The notes beneath the pieces were generated by a model that had not been told where the DNA came from, ran no database searches, and saw nothing but the letters and a program-made list of their open reading frames with translations. DNA of 64,000 nt from positions 30,061-94,060 of the forward strand of contig JBGSXL010000024.1 in the NCBI GenBank assembly GCA_041751425.1, written 5' to 3'. This document shows positions 1-8,732 of the stretch, piece after piece (positions within the stretch are counted from its first letter, which is position 1; every line of letters begins with the position of its first letter). This stretch comes from JAVVEG01 sp041751425 (GTDB lineage Bacteria; Pseudomonadota; Gammaproteobacteria; Pseudomonadales; Pseudohongiellaceae). The position numbers were made by a program, and so were the translations under genes.

Positions 1-704
1 TGTGTTTCATCCGCCTTGGCAACCAGCGTGTTGAAGCGCGTACCAATCTCGCACTGACCCGCATTACCCACTTCGTGGTGATGCAATTCAATAGTCAGAC
101 CCATGGATGCCATGGTGTCGCACATCGCGCCGCGCAAATCGTGCAGTGAGTCGACAGGAGGCACCGGGAAGTAGCCGCCTTTCACTTTTGGACGGTGGCC
201 TTTATTGCCGCCTTCAATATCGGCATCGGATGACCATGCTGCTTCATCGGAACCAATCTTGAAGAACGACTGGCTCATCTCTGTTTTCCACTTCACTTCG
301 TCAAAAATGAAGAACTCGGGTTCAGGACCAAAGAAAGCCTTATCGCCGATGCCTGTAGATTTCAGATACTCTTCCGCACGGCGTGCTACAGAGCGCGGGT
401 CACGGTTGTAACCCTGCATGGTGCGTGGCTCAATGATGTCGCAGGTCAGGTTGACTTGTGGCTCGTCAGTGAACGGGTCCAGAACAGCTGTGCTGTCATC
501 CGGAACAAGAATCATGTCGGATTCGTTGATGCCTTTCCAGCCAGCTACAGATGAGCCGTCAAACATCACGCCTTCCATGAAGGATTCGTCCACAATACCA
601 GCGGGGAAAGTAACGTGTTGCCACTTACCGCGCGTATCCGTAAAACGGAGGTCAACCCACTTTACATCGTTGTCTTTGATTAGCTTAATAGTCTTTGCAG
701 ACAT
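1..704 (-). CDS. glnA: Glutamine synthetase type I, N-terminal part (runs off the left edge)
   Basis: ATP-dependent ligation of ammonia to glutamate in the cytoplasm, the entry point of nitrogen assimilation. Only the first ~234 codons are in the window; the rest lies beyond base 1. The protein opens MSAKTIKLIKDNDVKWVDLRF, followed by the beta-grasp segment with FDGSSVAGWKGI at residues ~50-61, then the catalytic domain with GPEPEFFIFD and the NAGQCEI segment (preceded by HHHEVG) near the edge, all typical of GlnA. The ATG at 704 has a GGAGG Shine-Dalgarno about 6 nt upstream. A sigma-54 promoter and two NtrC-like sites lie upstream (892-1014), so nitrogen control is expected. The gene is divergent from thiI. 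Confidence 0.97.
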   Translation of the reverse strand, partial: MSAKTIKLIKDNDVKWVDLRFTDTRGKWQHVTFPAGIVDESFMEGVMFDGSSVAGWKGINESDMILVPDDSTAVLDPFTDEPQVNLTCDIIEPRTMQGYNRDPRSVARRAEEYLKSTGIGDKAFFGPEPEFFIFDEVKWKTEMSQSFFKIGSDEAAWSSDADIEGGNKGHRPKVKGGYFPVPPVDSLHDLRGAMCDTMASMGLTIELHHHEVGNAGQCEIGTRFNTLVAKADET

Positions 705-891
705 TCCTGATCCTCCGTGTGATCGAGAATGTGACCTTGACGGTCACGGGTAATGGAAAAAAATGCCGGATTCTCCAGCTATTCTCCTAAAAAGAATTTG
801 TGTTTTAGCTGTGCGAGACCGCTACACTCAACAAGTGAATCCCGGAGCACTATAATCAGCGCCAAGAATTAAACTTGCGTGCACAGGGAGG

Positions 892-907
892 AGCAAAATA
901 TATGCCA
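892..907 (-). promoter_or_regulatory. Sigma-54 (-24/-12) promoter of glnA
   Basis: On the minus strand the sequence is TGGCATATATTTTGCT. It matches the sigma-54 consensus TGGCAY-N5-TTGCW with exact GG/GC spacing. Transcription would start near base 880, giving a glnA leader of roughly 175 nt. Two NtrC-like sites lie about 95 and 125 bp upstream of the inferred start, the usual enhancer position. The match is seen in the sequence; function is inferred from the known glnAp2 architecture. Confidence 0.8.
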
Positions 908-967
908 TTCAGAATAAACATGAAAGCCTTATATTTGCTGCATTACTCCGCTTCATTTTGGCTTTAA

Positions 968-1014
968 TGCACCATATTAGGGCATTGCCAGTATCAGTGC
1001 GCCATTTCTGTGCG
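968..1014. promoter_or_regulatory. Two NtrC-type enhancer sites upstream of glnA
   Basis: Two 17-bp sequences resemble the NtrC consensus TGCACCA-N3-TGGTGCA. TGCACCATATTAGGGCA at 968-984 matches 12 of 14 consensus bases, and TGCGCCATTTCTGTGCG at 998-1014 matches 10 of 14. Their starts are 30 bp apart, about three helical turns, which would put both dimers on one face of the DNA. The second site ends 34 bp before the thiI start, so NtrC binding could also affect thiI. Confidence 0.65.
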
Positions 1015-1048
1015 TAAATTACGATTTAGTCAGAGTTGAAGTCAGTTC

Positions 1049-2509
1049 ATGTTGTTAGTCATACGATTTTTCCCGGAAATAACCATCAAAACCCGCCAGG
1101 TGAGGCGTCGGTTTATCAAACGCCTGCGACGTAATCTTTTGCTTTTGCTACGGCGCATTGACGCAGATGTAAAAATAACGGGGGAGTGGGACAATTTTGA
1201 AGTTGCCAGTGAATCCGGCGATCCTGAAGTACTGGAGCTCCTGCAGACGACGCTTGCCAATACGCCGGGCATAGACAGTATTTTTCAGGTCAAAAAAACT
1301 CCGTTGCCAGACTTGCCGGGCATACTTGCGTATACCAAGGCGTTTTATCAGGACCTGCTCCCGGGCCAGACTTTCGCGGTTCGTTGTAAACGGCAGGGGA
1401 AGCACGATTTCACATCGATAGAGGTGGAGCGCTTTGTGGGAGCGGGGTTGTTGCAGGAAACCAGCAATGCGGGTGTAAACCTGAGCAACCCGGATGTGAC
1501 GGTGCGCATCAATATTCAGCGCAATGAATTGTTCGTCGTTCAGAAAATGACAGCAGGGCTTGGAGGTTATCCACTGGGTTCGCAGGACGGTGTCCTTTCC
1601 CTGATTTCGGGTGGCTTTGATTCGGGAGTCTCCAGTTTCCAATGCATCAAACGCGGTCTGATAACGCATTACTGTTTCTTCAACCTGGGAGGTAAAGCGC
1701 ATGAGCTGGCGGTAAAGGAGCTGGCTCTGTACCTGTGGATGAAGTACGGCTCCTCGCACAAGGTTAAATTCATTACGGTGCCATTTGAGGTTTTGATGGC
1801 GGAGATCGTCAACAAAGTGGATTCGTCCCAGATGGCCGTGGTACTCAAGCGTATGATGATGCGCGCCGCGAACCAGGTTGCCGCGGATACCAATGTAGAA
1901 GCGATTGTGACCGGCGAGAGCGTGGCGCAGGTGTCCAGCCAGACTTTGGCAAATCTGGCTTTGATAGATTCGGTTTGCGACACGATGGTGCTGCGACCGC
2001 TGATATTCACAGATAAGCAGGACATTATTGATATCGCCCGCAGAATTGGCACCGAGGAGTTTTCCAGCGCTATACCGGAGTATTGCGGTGTAATTTCAGT
2101 AAAACCAACAACCAGGGCCAGACCTGAGCGGATAGCTGAAGAGGAGGCCAAATTCGATTTCGCCGCGCTGCTGCAACAGGCGCTGGACAATCGCGCAGTG
2201 CAACGCATAGACAGAGTTGTTGAAGGGTTGGGGAATCAAGTAAACGAGCCAGAGGTGTTCGCTCAGGTGCCGGATGGCGCCATTGTCATCGACATTCGCC
2301 ATCCGGATGAACAGATTTTGCGACCTTTACACTTGTCTGCCGCCACAAGGGCCATACCGTTCTATCAATTGTCCTCAGCGTTCGCGCGCCTTGATGCCAA
2401 TACCCAATATCTGCTGTACTGCGACAAAGGAATCATGAGTCGCCTGCATGCCTCTCATCTGCAGGATGCTGGTTATACGAACGCATCGGTTTACCGTCCC
2501 GCCGTATAA
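1049..2509 (+). CDS. thiI: tRNA 4-thiouridine synthase / thiazole sulfurtransferase ThiI
   Basis: ATP-dependent enzyme that makes 4-thiouridine at tRNA position 8 and passes sulfur to the thiamine thiazole pathway. The 486-residue protein has the NFLD/THUMP region in residues ~1-165, a PP-loop SGGFDS at 187-192 that adenylates the tRNA, the conserved Cys346 in PEYCGVIS and a C-terminal rhodanese domain (~400-486) with catalytic Cys458 in LLYCDKG. The two cysteines correspond to the C344/C456 pair of the E. coli enzyme, so this is the two-domain gammaproteobacterial form. The start MLLVIRFFPEITIK aligns with the family N-terminus. It is divergent from glnA and transcribed alone. Confidence 0.97.
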   Translation: MLLVIRFFPEITIKTRQVRRRFIKRLRRNLLLLLRRIDADVKITGEWDNFEVASESGDPEVLELLQTTLANTPGIDSIFQVKKTPLPDLPGILAYTKAFYQDLLPGQTFAVRCKRQGKHDFTSIEVERFVGAGLLQETSNAGVNLSNPDVTVRINIQRNELFVVQKMTAGLGGYPLGSQDGVLSLISGGFDSGVSSFQCIKRGLITHYCFFNLGGKAHELAVKELALYLWMKYGSSHKVKFITVPFEVLMAEIVNKVDSSQMAVVLKRMMMRAANQVAADTNVEAIVTGESVAQVSSQTLANLALIDSVCDTMVLRPLIFTDKQDIIDIARRIGTEEFSSAIPEYCGVISVKPTTRARPERIAEEEAKFDFAALLQQALDNRAVQRIDRVVEGLGNQVNEPEVFAQVPDGAIVIDIRHPDEQILRPLHLSAATRAIPFYQLSSAFARLDANTQYLLYCDKGIMSRLHASHLQDAGYTNASVYRPAV

Positions 2510-2767
2510 GTGCTACTTGTTCTTAGTGTCGGGCTAACTCGACGTAGGGCTCTTTTATAAGCAATCCACAAGACAGCTTGCAAAAGTGTTCTGCCGCACA
2601 GACACCTCACAACGCTTTGTGTAGTTTCATGCTCGTAACTAACTGTAAAATAATAGGAAAATGAGCTGGTATAAACCTTGCTAGCTTGTAACAAAACCTT
2701 CAGCTTGTTAGGCTTAAGGTCGGAATGTTACACAATTGAAGGATCATTAAAGGAATAGAGGTGCCCT

Positions 2768-2950
2768 ATGAAAATTTTCTATGTACTGTTGCTGGTGGGA
2801 TTTTTTGGCTTAACCGCATGTCGTGAAGAAGGACCGGCCGAACAGTTCGGCAGGGAACTTGATGAGGCAGCAACCGATGCAGCCAATGCTGTCGAAGACG
2901 CCTGCGAAGACGTGTTGACCGCCGCTAATTCACGCAATACTAATTGTTGA
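2768..2950 (+). CDS. Small predicted lipoprotein, function unknown
   Basis: A 60-residue protein with a short basic N-terminus, a hydrophobic stretch (residues 4-16) and a lipobox LTAC with the lipidated Cys at 18. The mature ~42 residues are acidic and helix-forming, rich in Ala, Asp and Glu, with three further cysteines (45 seen as DACED, and the C-terminal NTNC). A good ribosome-binding site (GAGG, 6 nt spacing) precedes the ATG at 2768. Size and composition recall entericidin-like small lipoproteins, but I cannot assign a family. It stands alone between thiI and the DUF883 gene. Confidence 0.7.
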   Translation: MKIFYVLLLVGFFGLTACREEGPAEQFGRELDEAATDAANAVEDACEDVLTAANSRNTNC

Positions 2951-3124
2951 TCTCGCTTAAGGTTTGCGGTAAGGCGCTAGTATGCGCGGCTTTGGCAAAC
3001 TGCTAATCTAATGGTGACTAATACTGGTGAACAGTGCAACTTGATCGCCAAGTCGGCGAGTTAAATAACCCTGAGTAAGGTTCTGCAGGTATGCAGATCA
3101 ATATCCGGCAATAGGAGAAAAGAA

Positions 3125-3427
3125 ATGAGTCCGCAAATCAAAGCCAACCTGACCAAGGAAGAGGAAGAAGCTATTTCCGCAACCAAAGAGGCAGCCATGG
3201 CTGCGCTGGAAGCGTTGCTGGAAGCTAAAAAGCATTTCAAACTGGCCGCAGAAGCTGCCGGGCTGGATCTCAAGCACGAAGCCATCGAAAAGTTCGAACA
3301 GGGCAAAGAGAAAGCTGAAGAAATCAGTGAGCAGGCAATCAAGTATACGCAGGAAAAACCTCTGGCTTCTTTGGGTATTGCTTTTGCAGCAGGGCTTATC
3401 ATGGCGCAACTGCTTTCCCGCAGATAA
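3125..3427 (+). CDS. yqjD: DUF883 (ElaB/YqjD/YgaM) family membrane-anchored protein
   Basis: A 100-residue protein: residues ~1-70 form an amphipathic, Ala/Glu/Lys-rich helix, and residues ~78-97 are a single membrane segment ending in LLSRR, the standard DUF883 layout. Family members are inner-membrane proteins; some bind ribosomes through the N-terminus in stationary phase. The ATG is preceded by AGGAG with 7 nt spacing. The next two genes resemble yqjE and yqjK, so this looks like the yqjDEK operon known in enterics. The exact role is not shown by the sequence. Confidence 0.85.
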   Translation: MSPQIKANLTKEEEEAISATKEAAMAALEALLEAKKHFKLAAEAAGLDLKHEAIEKFEQGKEKAEEISEQAIKYTQEKPLASLGIAFAAGLIMAQLLSRR

Positions 3428-3469
3428 ACAGTTCGTCGAACCGCATGGTTGAGCTGTGGACTAAGTAAA

Positions 3470-3904
3470 ATGAATGAATCGACAGAACCAGGAAAAGCTA
3501 TCCCTCCCGAGCAGGGGAGCCGGGATGAGTTAACGGAGACCATAAATCTTCTGCAAGCTTCCGGTCTTGCAGTAGCCGATCTGTTTAATTTGTTTCAGGT
3601 GGAGTTGCGCCTGGCAGCGCATGATACGAAACGCCTGTTGATGATCAGTTTGCTGATATTACCAGTCCTTTTTCTGGCCTGGATTGGTATCTCTACCATG
3701 CTTTTCTGGCTGGTTTTCCAACAAACAACCTCAGTAGCGTACGGTTTATTTGCGTTCACCGCACTGCAATTACTGGCGCTGTTTGGCATCCGGCTACAAA
3801 TCAAGAAATATCGCCGCAGCCTTGGTTTGCCAGCTACCAGCAAACAGGTGAAAGCCTTTGCAGAAGGAGTTCGCCGTGCCGGCACGCAATCAACTGATAC
3901 GTGA
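3470..3904 (+). CDS. yqjE: YqjE-like (phage holin superfamily III) inner-membrane protein
   Basis: About 144 residues if translation starts at the ATG at 3470; an in-frame TTG at 3449 would add 7 residues but lacks a better ribosome site. An N-terminal cytoplasmic part of ~60 residues contains LFQVELRLAAHDTKR, typical of the family. Two close membrane segments follow, at roughly residues 55-80 and 85-105, then a basic tail. It lies 42 nt after the DUF883 gene and overlaps the next gene, so the three are co-transcribed. Function unknown; an envelope role is inferred from the family. Confidence 0.75.
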   Translation: MNESTEPGKAIPPEQGSRDELTETINLLQASGLAVADLFNLFQVELRLAAHDTKRLLMISLLILPVLFLAWIGISTMLFWLVFQQTTSVAYGLFAFTALQLLALFGIRLQIKKYRRSLGLPATSKQVKAFAEGVRRAGTQSTDT

Positions 3905-4136
3905 GCGTGATGCGCTGGATCTAAAGCTATCCGCACAACAGACCTACATCATGTCTAACCTGCAACAGCGCTTGAATACACTACGCCTTCTGCCCACCTG
4001 GGCCTTGGCTTCTGGTGGGATAGTGGGTGGTGTTGTGCTTGGGAAGGGCCTGCATCTAAGCAGGACCTTTATGCCTGTGATTTACTGGTGTATACTCCAG
4101 CCCCTTTTTGCCATAGTGAAACAGGCAAGCCGTTAA
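3876..4136 (+). CDS. yqjK: YqjK-like small membrane protein
   Basis: An 86-residue protein read from GTG at 3876, chosen because GGAG sits 6 nt upstream; an in-frame TTG at 3858 is less likely. It overlaps the end of the YqjE-like gene by 29 nt, implying translational coupling. The N-terminus is a charged helix (residues 1-35, many Arg, Gln and Leu) followed by a motif close to the YqjK signature with RLLPTWALASGG, then a hydrophobic segment. The family call rests on this pattern plus position as third gene after yqjD- and yqjE-like genes. Confidence 0.6.
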   Translation: MPARNQLIRERDALDLKLSAQQTYIMSNLQQRLNTLRLLPTWALASGGIVGGVVLGKGLHLSRTFMPVIYWCILQPLFAIVKQASR

Positions 4137-4195
4137 TCCAAGGTTGATCCCAACCCGATTTCCCAACACGCACCCCTATTACAGGTATTTAGCTC

Positions 4196-6016
4196 GTGAT
4201 CGAGAAAATTCGCAATATCGCCATCATCGCCCACGTTGACCACGGTAAAACCACCCTGGTAGACAAATTGTTGCAGCAGTCCGGAACACTGGAAGACCGT
4301 GGCAAGGCTGTAGAACGAATAATGGACTCCAACGATCAGGAGCGTGAGCGTGGTATCACCATTCTGGCCAAGAACACCGCAATTATGTGGAATGGCTACC
4401 ACATCAATATCGTAGATACTCCCGGTCACGCTGATTTCGGTGGGGAAGTGGAACGCGTCATGTCGATGGTGGACAGCGTATTGTTACTGGTTGATGCCGT
4501 GGATGGTCCTATGCCACAAACCCGGTTTGTCACTCAGAAAGCATTTGACCAGGGTCTGAAACCGATAGTCGTTATCAACAAAGTTGACCGCCCAGGTGCA
4601 CGTCCGGATTGGGTGCTGAACGAAGTTTTCGAATTGTTTGACCGTCTGGGTGCTACGGATGAGCAGCTGGATTTCCCTGTCATCTATGCATCTGCATTGA
4701 ATGGTGTGGCTGGTCCGGAGGCTGACCAACTGGCCGATGATATGACTCCGTTATTCCAGGCGGTGATTGATCGCGTTCCTCCACCTCCGGTTGCTGTGGA
4801 TGCGCCATTCAAGATGCAGATCAGCGCGCTGGATTACAGCAGTTATGTTGGTGTTATCGGAGTAGGTCGCATTACCGGTGGTACCGCCAAGGTGAACATG
4901 CCGGTAGTCATCATCGACCGTGAAGGTAACACACGCAAAGGCAAGATTCTGCAGGTGAAAAGTCATCTTGGTTTAGAGCGTGTTGATGTAACAGAGGCCA
5001 GAGCGGGTGAAATCGTTTGTATCACTGGCATAGATAAACTGAATATCTCCGACACACTTTGCGATCCGGATAATGTGGTAGCCATGCCACCTTTAACCGT
5101 AGACAAACCAACCATCAGCATGACATTTCAGGTGAACGATTCGCCATTTGCCGGTCAGGATGGCAAGTTCGTCACCACGCGCAATCTGAAAGAACGTCTT
5201 GAGCGTGAGTTGATTTACAACGTAGCGCTGCGTGTAGAGTCAGGTGACACACCTGACAAATACAAAGTATCAGGTCGTGGCGAATTGCATTTGTCGGTAC
5301 TGATAGAAACCATGCGGCGGGAAGGTTTCGAGCTGGCCGTATCGCGACCTGAAGTGATCATGCAGGAGATCGATGGGGTGATTCATGAACCCTACGAAGC
5401 GCTTGTTATAGATTGCGATGATGCGCATCAGGGCAATGTTATTGAAGAGCTCGGTTATCGCAAGGCAGAGATGCAGGATATGCTGCCAGATGGCAAAGGA
5501 CGCGTGCGTCTGAAGTTTCAGGTTCCAACGCGCGGTTTGATCGGATTCCGTTCGCAGTTCCTGAGTCTGACATCCGGTTCCGGCATGATGAACCATGTTT
5601 TTGATCATTATGGTCCGGTAAAACCGGGTGAAATGGGTGGCCGTAAAAATGGCGTGCTGGTTTCCATGGTCAAAGGTAAGACGCTGGCGTTCGCACTATT
5701 CACGCTGCAGGATCGCGGTCGACTGTTCGTTGGTCCGAACGTTGAAGTTTACGAAGGCATGATCGTTGGCCTGCATAGTCGCGACAATGATCTGGTGGTA
5801 AACCCAACCAAGGGCAAACAACTGACAAACGTGCGCGCGTCGGGTACTGACGAGGCTCTGACATTGACTACCCACGTCAAGCACACGCTGGAGCAGGCCA
5901 TGGAATTTATCGAAGATGATGAGTTAGTGGAAATTACACCTAATCATATTCGTCTGCGCAAGAAGCATCTGACGGAGAACGAGCGCAAGCGTTTCAGCAG
6001 AGGCACAGTTCGTTAA
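4196..6016 (+). CDS. typA: Ribosome-associated GTPase TypA/BipA
   Basis: A translational GTPase that binds the ribosome and aids assembly and growth under stress, especially cold. The 606-residue length is standard. Visible motifs are G1 AHVDHGKTT at residues ~12-20, the G2 Thr in RERGITI, G3 DTPGHADFGGEVERV, G4 NKVD and the C-terminal BipA-specific domain ending in RKKHLTENERKRFSRG. The start codon is GTG, giving MIEKIRNIAIIAHVDHGKT as in the E. coli protein. It lies 59 nt after the yqjK-like gene, possibly in the same transcript, and is convergent with dtd. Confidence 0.98.
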   Translation: MIEKIRNIAIIAHVDHGKTTLVDKLLQQSGTLEDRGKAVERIMDSNDQERERGITILAKNTAIMWNGYHINIVDTPGHADFGGEVERVMSMVDSVLLLVDAVDGPMPQTRFVTQKAFDQGLKPIVVINKVDRPGARPDWVLNEVFELFDRLGATDEQLDFPVIYASALNGVAGPEADQLADDMTPLFQAVIDRVPPPPVAVDAPFKMQISALDYSSYVGVIGVGRITGGTAKVNMPVVIIDREGNTRKGKILQVKSHLGLERVDVTEARAGEIVCITGIDKLNISDTLCDPDNVVAMPPLTVDKPTISMTFQVNDSPFAGQDGKFVTTRNLKERLERELIYNVALRVESGDTPDKYKVSGRGELHLSVLIETMRREGFELAVSRPEVIMQEIDGVIHEPYEALVIDCDDAHQGNVIEELGYRKAEMQDMLPDGKGRVRLKFQVPTRGLIGFRSQFLSLTSGSGMMNHVFDHYGPVKPGEMGGRKNGVLVSMVKGKTLAFALFTLQDRGRLFVGPNVEVYEGMIVGLHSRDNDLVVNPTKGKQLTNVRASGTDEALTLTTHVKHTLEQAMEFIEDDELVEITPNHIRLRKKHLTENERKRFSRGTVR

Positions 6017-6077
6017 CAGGCTATTGCGGAACTTTTTGTTTCAATAAGTTTTACAGCAGATTGCCCGACAGCTTACG

Positions 6078-6515
6078 TCATGACTTTAGCATGAAAGTGA
6101 CTGGTCCATCATTTTCCAGTGTCACTTTCATATCCGCACCAAATTTTCCGGTGGCAACATTCGCGTGTTGCTGCCGTAAATGTGCCACTAATTTCTCGTA
6201 CAGAGTTGCTGCGTCCGCTGGTGGCATTGCAGAAGAGAAACTGGGTCGCAAACCACTTTGTGTATTGGCTGCCAACGTGAACTGCGACACCAGAAGTAAA
6301 TCACCTTTTATGTCACGCAGACTGCAATTCATCCTGCCTTCGGCATCCGCGAATACGCGATAATCGAGTACTTTCTTCAGCAGGCGTTCGCCATCATTGA
6401 AGGTGTCTTCCTTTTCCAGTCCAAGAAAGACGACCAGGCCTTTACCAATGCTGCTGTGTTCCAAACCATCGATATGGAGAGTGGCATGATTGGCGCGTTG
6501 TAGAAGTGCTTTCAT
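6078..6515 (-). CDS. dtd: D-aminoacyl-tRNA deacylase
   Basis: Removes D-amino acids (and Gly from tRNA-Ala) that are wrongly charged onto tRNA. The 145-residue protein carries both family signatures: SQFTLAA at residues ~77-83 and the Gly-cisPro motif NDGPVTF near the C-terminus (~135-141), which form the chiral-proofreading site across the dimer. The start MKALLQRA is standard. It is the last gene of the minus-strand run that includes tatCBA, with 43 nt between tatC and dtd. Confidence 0.96.
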   Translation of the reverse strand: MKALLQRANHATLHIDGLEHSSIGKGLVVFLGLEKEDTFNDGERLLKKVLDYRVFADAEGRMNCSLRDIKGDLLLVSQFTLAANTQSGLRPSFSSAMPPADAATLYEKLVAHLRQQHANVATGKFGADMKVTLENDGPVTFMLKS

Positions 6516-6558
6516 GAGAGCGACATGCAGAAGTTGGGAAAAAGAGGTTCAAAAATAT

Positions 6559-7335
6559 TTATACATCTTCAGCCGCTTCAGCGGCCTCAGCAGCCAGTTT
6601 CTTCTTCTGAATGAAGCGACCAAAGAAAATACCCACTTCGAACAACATCCACATAGGTATCGCCAGCATGGATTGTGTGAAGGGATCAGGCGGAGTGAGT
6701 AGCATGGCTATCACAAAACAGCCAACAACAACGTATGGTCTTTTGCCGGCAAGGTCCTGCGGTTCCATGATTCCCGCCCAGATAAGTAGCACTACGGCAA
6801 TAGGAATTTCGAAAGCAAAACCGAAAGCAAAAAATATCGTTAATGCGAAACTCAGGAAGCTGTTGATATCCGGTGCTACCGCAATACCCTCCGGTGCTAC
6901 CGAAACGAAAAATGCGAATACCATGCCGAAGAGCACGTAATAAGCGAACGCAATGCCCGCGTAGAAAAGCACGACGCTGGAGATGAACAAAGGAATGGCA
7001 ACAGCTTTCTCGTTTTTATAAAGCCCGGGCGCGATAAAAGACCACAGCTGATACAGAATATAAGGTGCAGCCAAAAAAAGAGATACATAGAACGTCAACT
7101 TGAATGGTGCAAAGAAGGGAGATGTGGGATCAATGGCAATCATCCCGGTATTCTCAGGTAAAACATCGATTAATGGTGCTGCGACAAAGGTGTAGATGTC
7201 ATTGGAGAAATAGAACAGGCTCAGAAAAATGACCAGCACCGCGGACACGCATTTGATGATGCGATTACGCAGTTCTATCAAGTGGCCTATCAGCGTCAGT
7301 TCGCCAGTATTTTCGGGAGCGTCTTTGGTCGTCAT
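6559..7335 (-). CDS. tatC: Sec-independent translocase subunit TatC
   Basis: Core membrane receptor of the twin-arginine pathway, which recognises RR signal peptides of folded exported proteins. The 258-residue protein has six membrane segments and the conserved N-terminal region ELTLIGHLIELRNRIIK containing the HLxELRxR motif that contacts the signal peptide. The conserved FxPF-type loop appears as SPFFAPFKLTFYVS. The start codon overlaps the tatB stop by 4 nt (ATGA), so translation is coupled. It belongs to the tatA-tatB-tatC operon. Confidence 0.97.
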   Translation of the reverse strand: MTTKDAPENTGELTLIGHLIELRNRIIKCVSAVLVIFLSLFYFSNDIYTFVAAPLIDVLPENTGMIAIDPTSPFFAPFKLTFYVSLFLAAPYILYQLWSFIAPGLYKNEKAVAIPLFISSVVLFYAGIAFAYYVLFGMVFAFFVSVAPEGIAVAPDINSFLSFALTIFFAFGFAFEIPIAVVLLIWAGIMEPQDLAGKRPYVVVGCFVIAMLLTPPDPFTQSMLAIPMWMLFEVGIFFGRFIQKKKLAAEAAEAAEDV

Positions 7336-7979
7336 GACTTTCCTGAAGCCCCTTGATCGGAAGTCTTTTTATCCGAGGTTTTCTGATTCGGTTTGTCCGT
7401 GGATTCCTGTTCGTCATCCGCTGCCTGAAAAACACCATCGCGCAATTGAATGACACCAACATCGGGATTGTTATAGAAGTCTTTTACTGGGGCGGATTTT
7501 TTGCTCGCTTTGGTCAACACAGCATCGTCTTCAGGTTCTTGCGTAGATTGCGTGTCACTGAGCGCGTTTTCTGAATCGGCGTTATTGTTTGCTTCGAGAG
7601 TTTCTGCCGCTGAATTGTCCGCTGGAGAGTCTACTTCATCCAGCAACGCTGGATCTTTGACGTCACTGAGGCGCTTAACTGTCTCATCAACATCTTTGCC
7701 AATTGCCTGCAATTCTTTATTGGTCTGATCGGTGAGTGCTTTCGCTTTTTTCTTCGCTTCGTCCAGATCCGCAAGAATGGATTCATTATGGAGTTGGCGC
7801 CGAATCTCATCTGCGTTCAGCTCGCGCTCAATCTCGGATCTGACTTTGTTGAAACTGCGTCGTGCGCGACCAATCCACAAGCTGGTAGTGCGGATGGCGC
7901 CAGGTAGTTTCTCCGGACCCAATACCAGCAAGGCGACTACGCCAATCAACAGGAGTTCAAAAAAACCAATATTCGGCAT
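7332..7979 (-). CDS. tatB: Sec-independent translocase subunit TatB
   Basis: Partner of TatC in the receptor complex for twin-arginine substrates. Residues 1-21 form the membrane helix (MPNIGFFELLLIGVVALLVL), followed at once by GPEKLPGAIRT, the TatB hinge, and an amphipathic helix. The remaining ~130 residues are acidic, low-complexity and probably disordered. At 215 residues it is longer than the 171-residue E. coli protein; the excess is in this tail. It is preceded by tatA with a 59-nt gap and overlaps tatC. Confidence 0.95.
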   Translation of the reverse strand: MPNIGFFELLLIGVVALLVLGPEKLPGAIRTTSLWIGRARRSFNKVRSEIERELNADEIRRQLHNESILADLDEAKKKAKALTDQTNKELQAIGKDVDETVKRLSDVKDPALLDEVDSPADNSAAETLEANNNADSENALSDTQSTQEPEDDAVLTKASKKSAPVKDFYNNPDVGVIQLRDGVFQAADDEQESTDKPNQKTSDKKTSDQGASGKS

Positions 7980-8038
7980 CAGCCTGGTCCGGGGTCAGAG
8001 TGAGTGGAGTGACAAAGAGAAAGCGGCTGTAAAATTGC

Positions 8039-8290
8039 TCAGCTGTCGTCTGATTTCCTGGTTTTTGCAGCAACCTTTTCAGACTTGGACTTTTCTTCGG
8101 CGCTTTCGTTAAGGAGCTTGGTATCGTCCTCTTCGTCCACTGCATCTTCATCTTTCATGGCCTTTTTGAAGCCCTTCAATGCGCCGCCAAGATCGGTGCC
8201 AATGGTGCGCAATTTTTTCGTGCCAAACAACATTATCACGATGACCAGAATGATAACGAGTTGCCAAATACCTATGCCGCCAAAACCCAT
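8039..8290 (-). CDS. tatA: Sec-independent translocase subunit TatA
   Basis: Pore-forming subunit of the twin-arginine system. The 83-residue protein starts MGFGGIGIWQLVIILVIVIMLFGTKKLRTIG, which I split as a membrane helix at ~8-22, the FGTKKL hinge and an amphipathic helix with LGGALKGFKKAM. The last ~35 residues are charged and Lys/Glu-rich. This distinguishes it from TatB, which has the longer tail and the GPEKLP hinge. It is first of tatABC and lies 36 nt downstream of hisE. Confidence 0.95.
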   Translation of the reverse strand: MGFGGIGIWQLVIILVIVIMLFGTKKLRTIGTDLGGALKGFKKAMKDEDAVDEEDDTKLLNESAEEKSKSEKVAAKTRKSDDS

Positions 8291-8326
8291 ACTTCCTCCA
8301 AAATGCCTTTGTGTTTGCCTGGGAAC

Positions 8327-8656
8327 TTACTGCTTGCGCGAGGCTTTCTCAGCGAGTCCCGATATATTAAAGCGTTTCTGCAACTCGTCCAACACTTGCT
8401 CTGGCCGCAGATTCAAGTGACTTAACATGACCATGCTGTGAAACCATAAATCAGCAGTTTCCTTGATCAATGCGTCTGTATCGCCGGTTGCCGCCACGTC
8501 TTTGGCAGCAATAATGGTTTCAGTGGCTTCTTCACCAACTTTTTCCAATATTTTGTTCAAGCCTTTCTGGTGCAGACTGGCCACATAGGAATCGCTGGCA
8601 GCAGACTGCTTGCGTTCTTCCAGCACAGCTGCCAGTGCAGTCAGTACGTCACTCAT
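8327..8656 (-). CDS. hisE: Phosphoribosyl-ATP pyrophosphatase
   Basis: Second step of histidine biosynthesis: hydrolyses phosphoribosyl-ATP to phosphoribosyl-AMP. The 109-residue protein has the MazG-like all-alpha fold signature: GLNKILEKVGEEATETIIAAK in residues ~33-53 and ETADLWFHSMVML in ~70-82, containing the metal-binding EE and ExxD residues. I start it at ATG 8656 (MSDVLTALAAVLEERK), which matches homologues; an upstream in-frame TTG at 8680 would add 8 residues. hisE is separate from hisI, unlike the fused enteric hisIE. Confidence 0.95.
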   Translation of the reverse strand: MSDVLTALAAVLEERKQSAASDSYVASLHQKGLNKILEKVGEEATETIIAAKDVAATGDTDALIKETADLWFHSMVMLSHLNLRPEQVLDELQKRFNISGLAEKASRKQ

Positions 8657-8732
8657 TGTCGCGCCCTTTATTTCGAACAACCTATGGTTTTTTACAACTT
8701 ATAGTTTGGGGTAGCTTACGGCTTGGAATAAC

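Noticed and set aside
3061..3543. Minus-strand frames across the DUF883 gene
   Set aside because: Shadows of the Ala/Glu/Lys-rich helix; no start signal and no homology-like motif.
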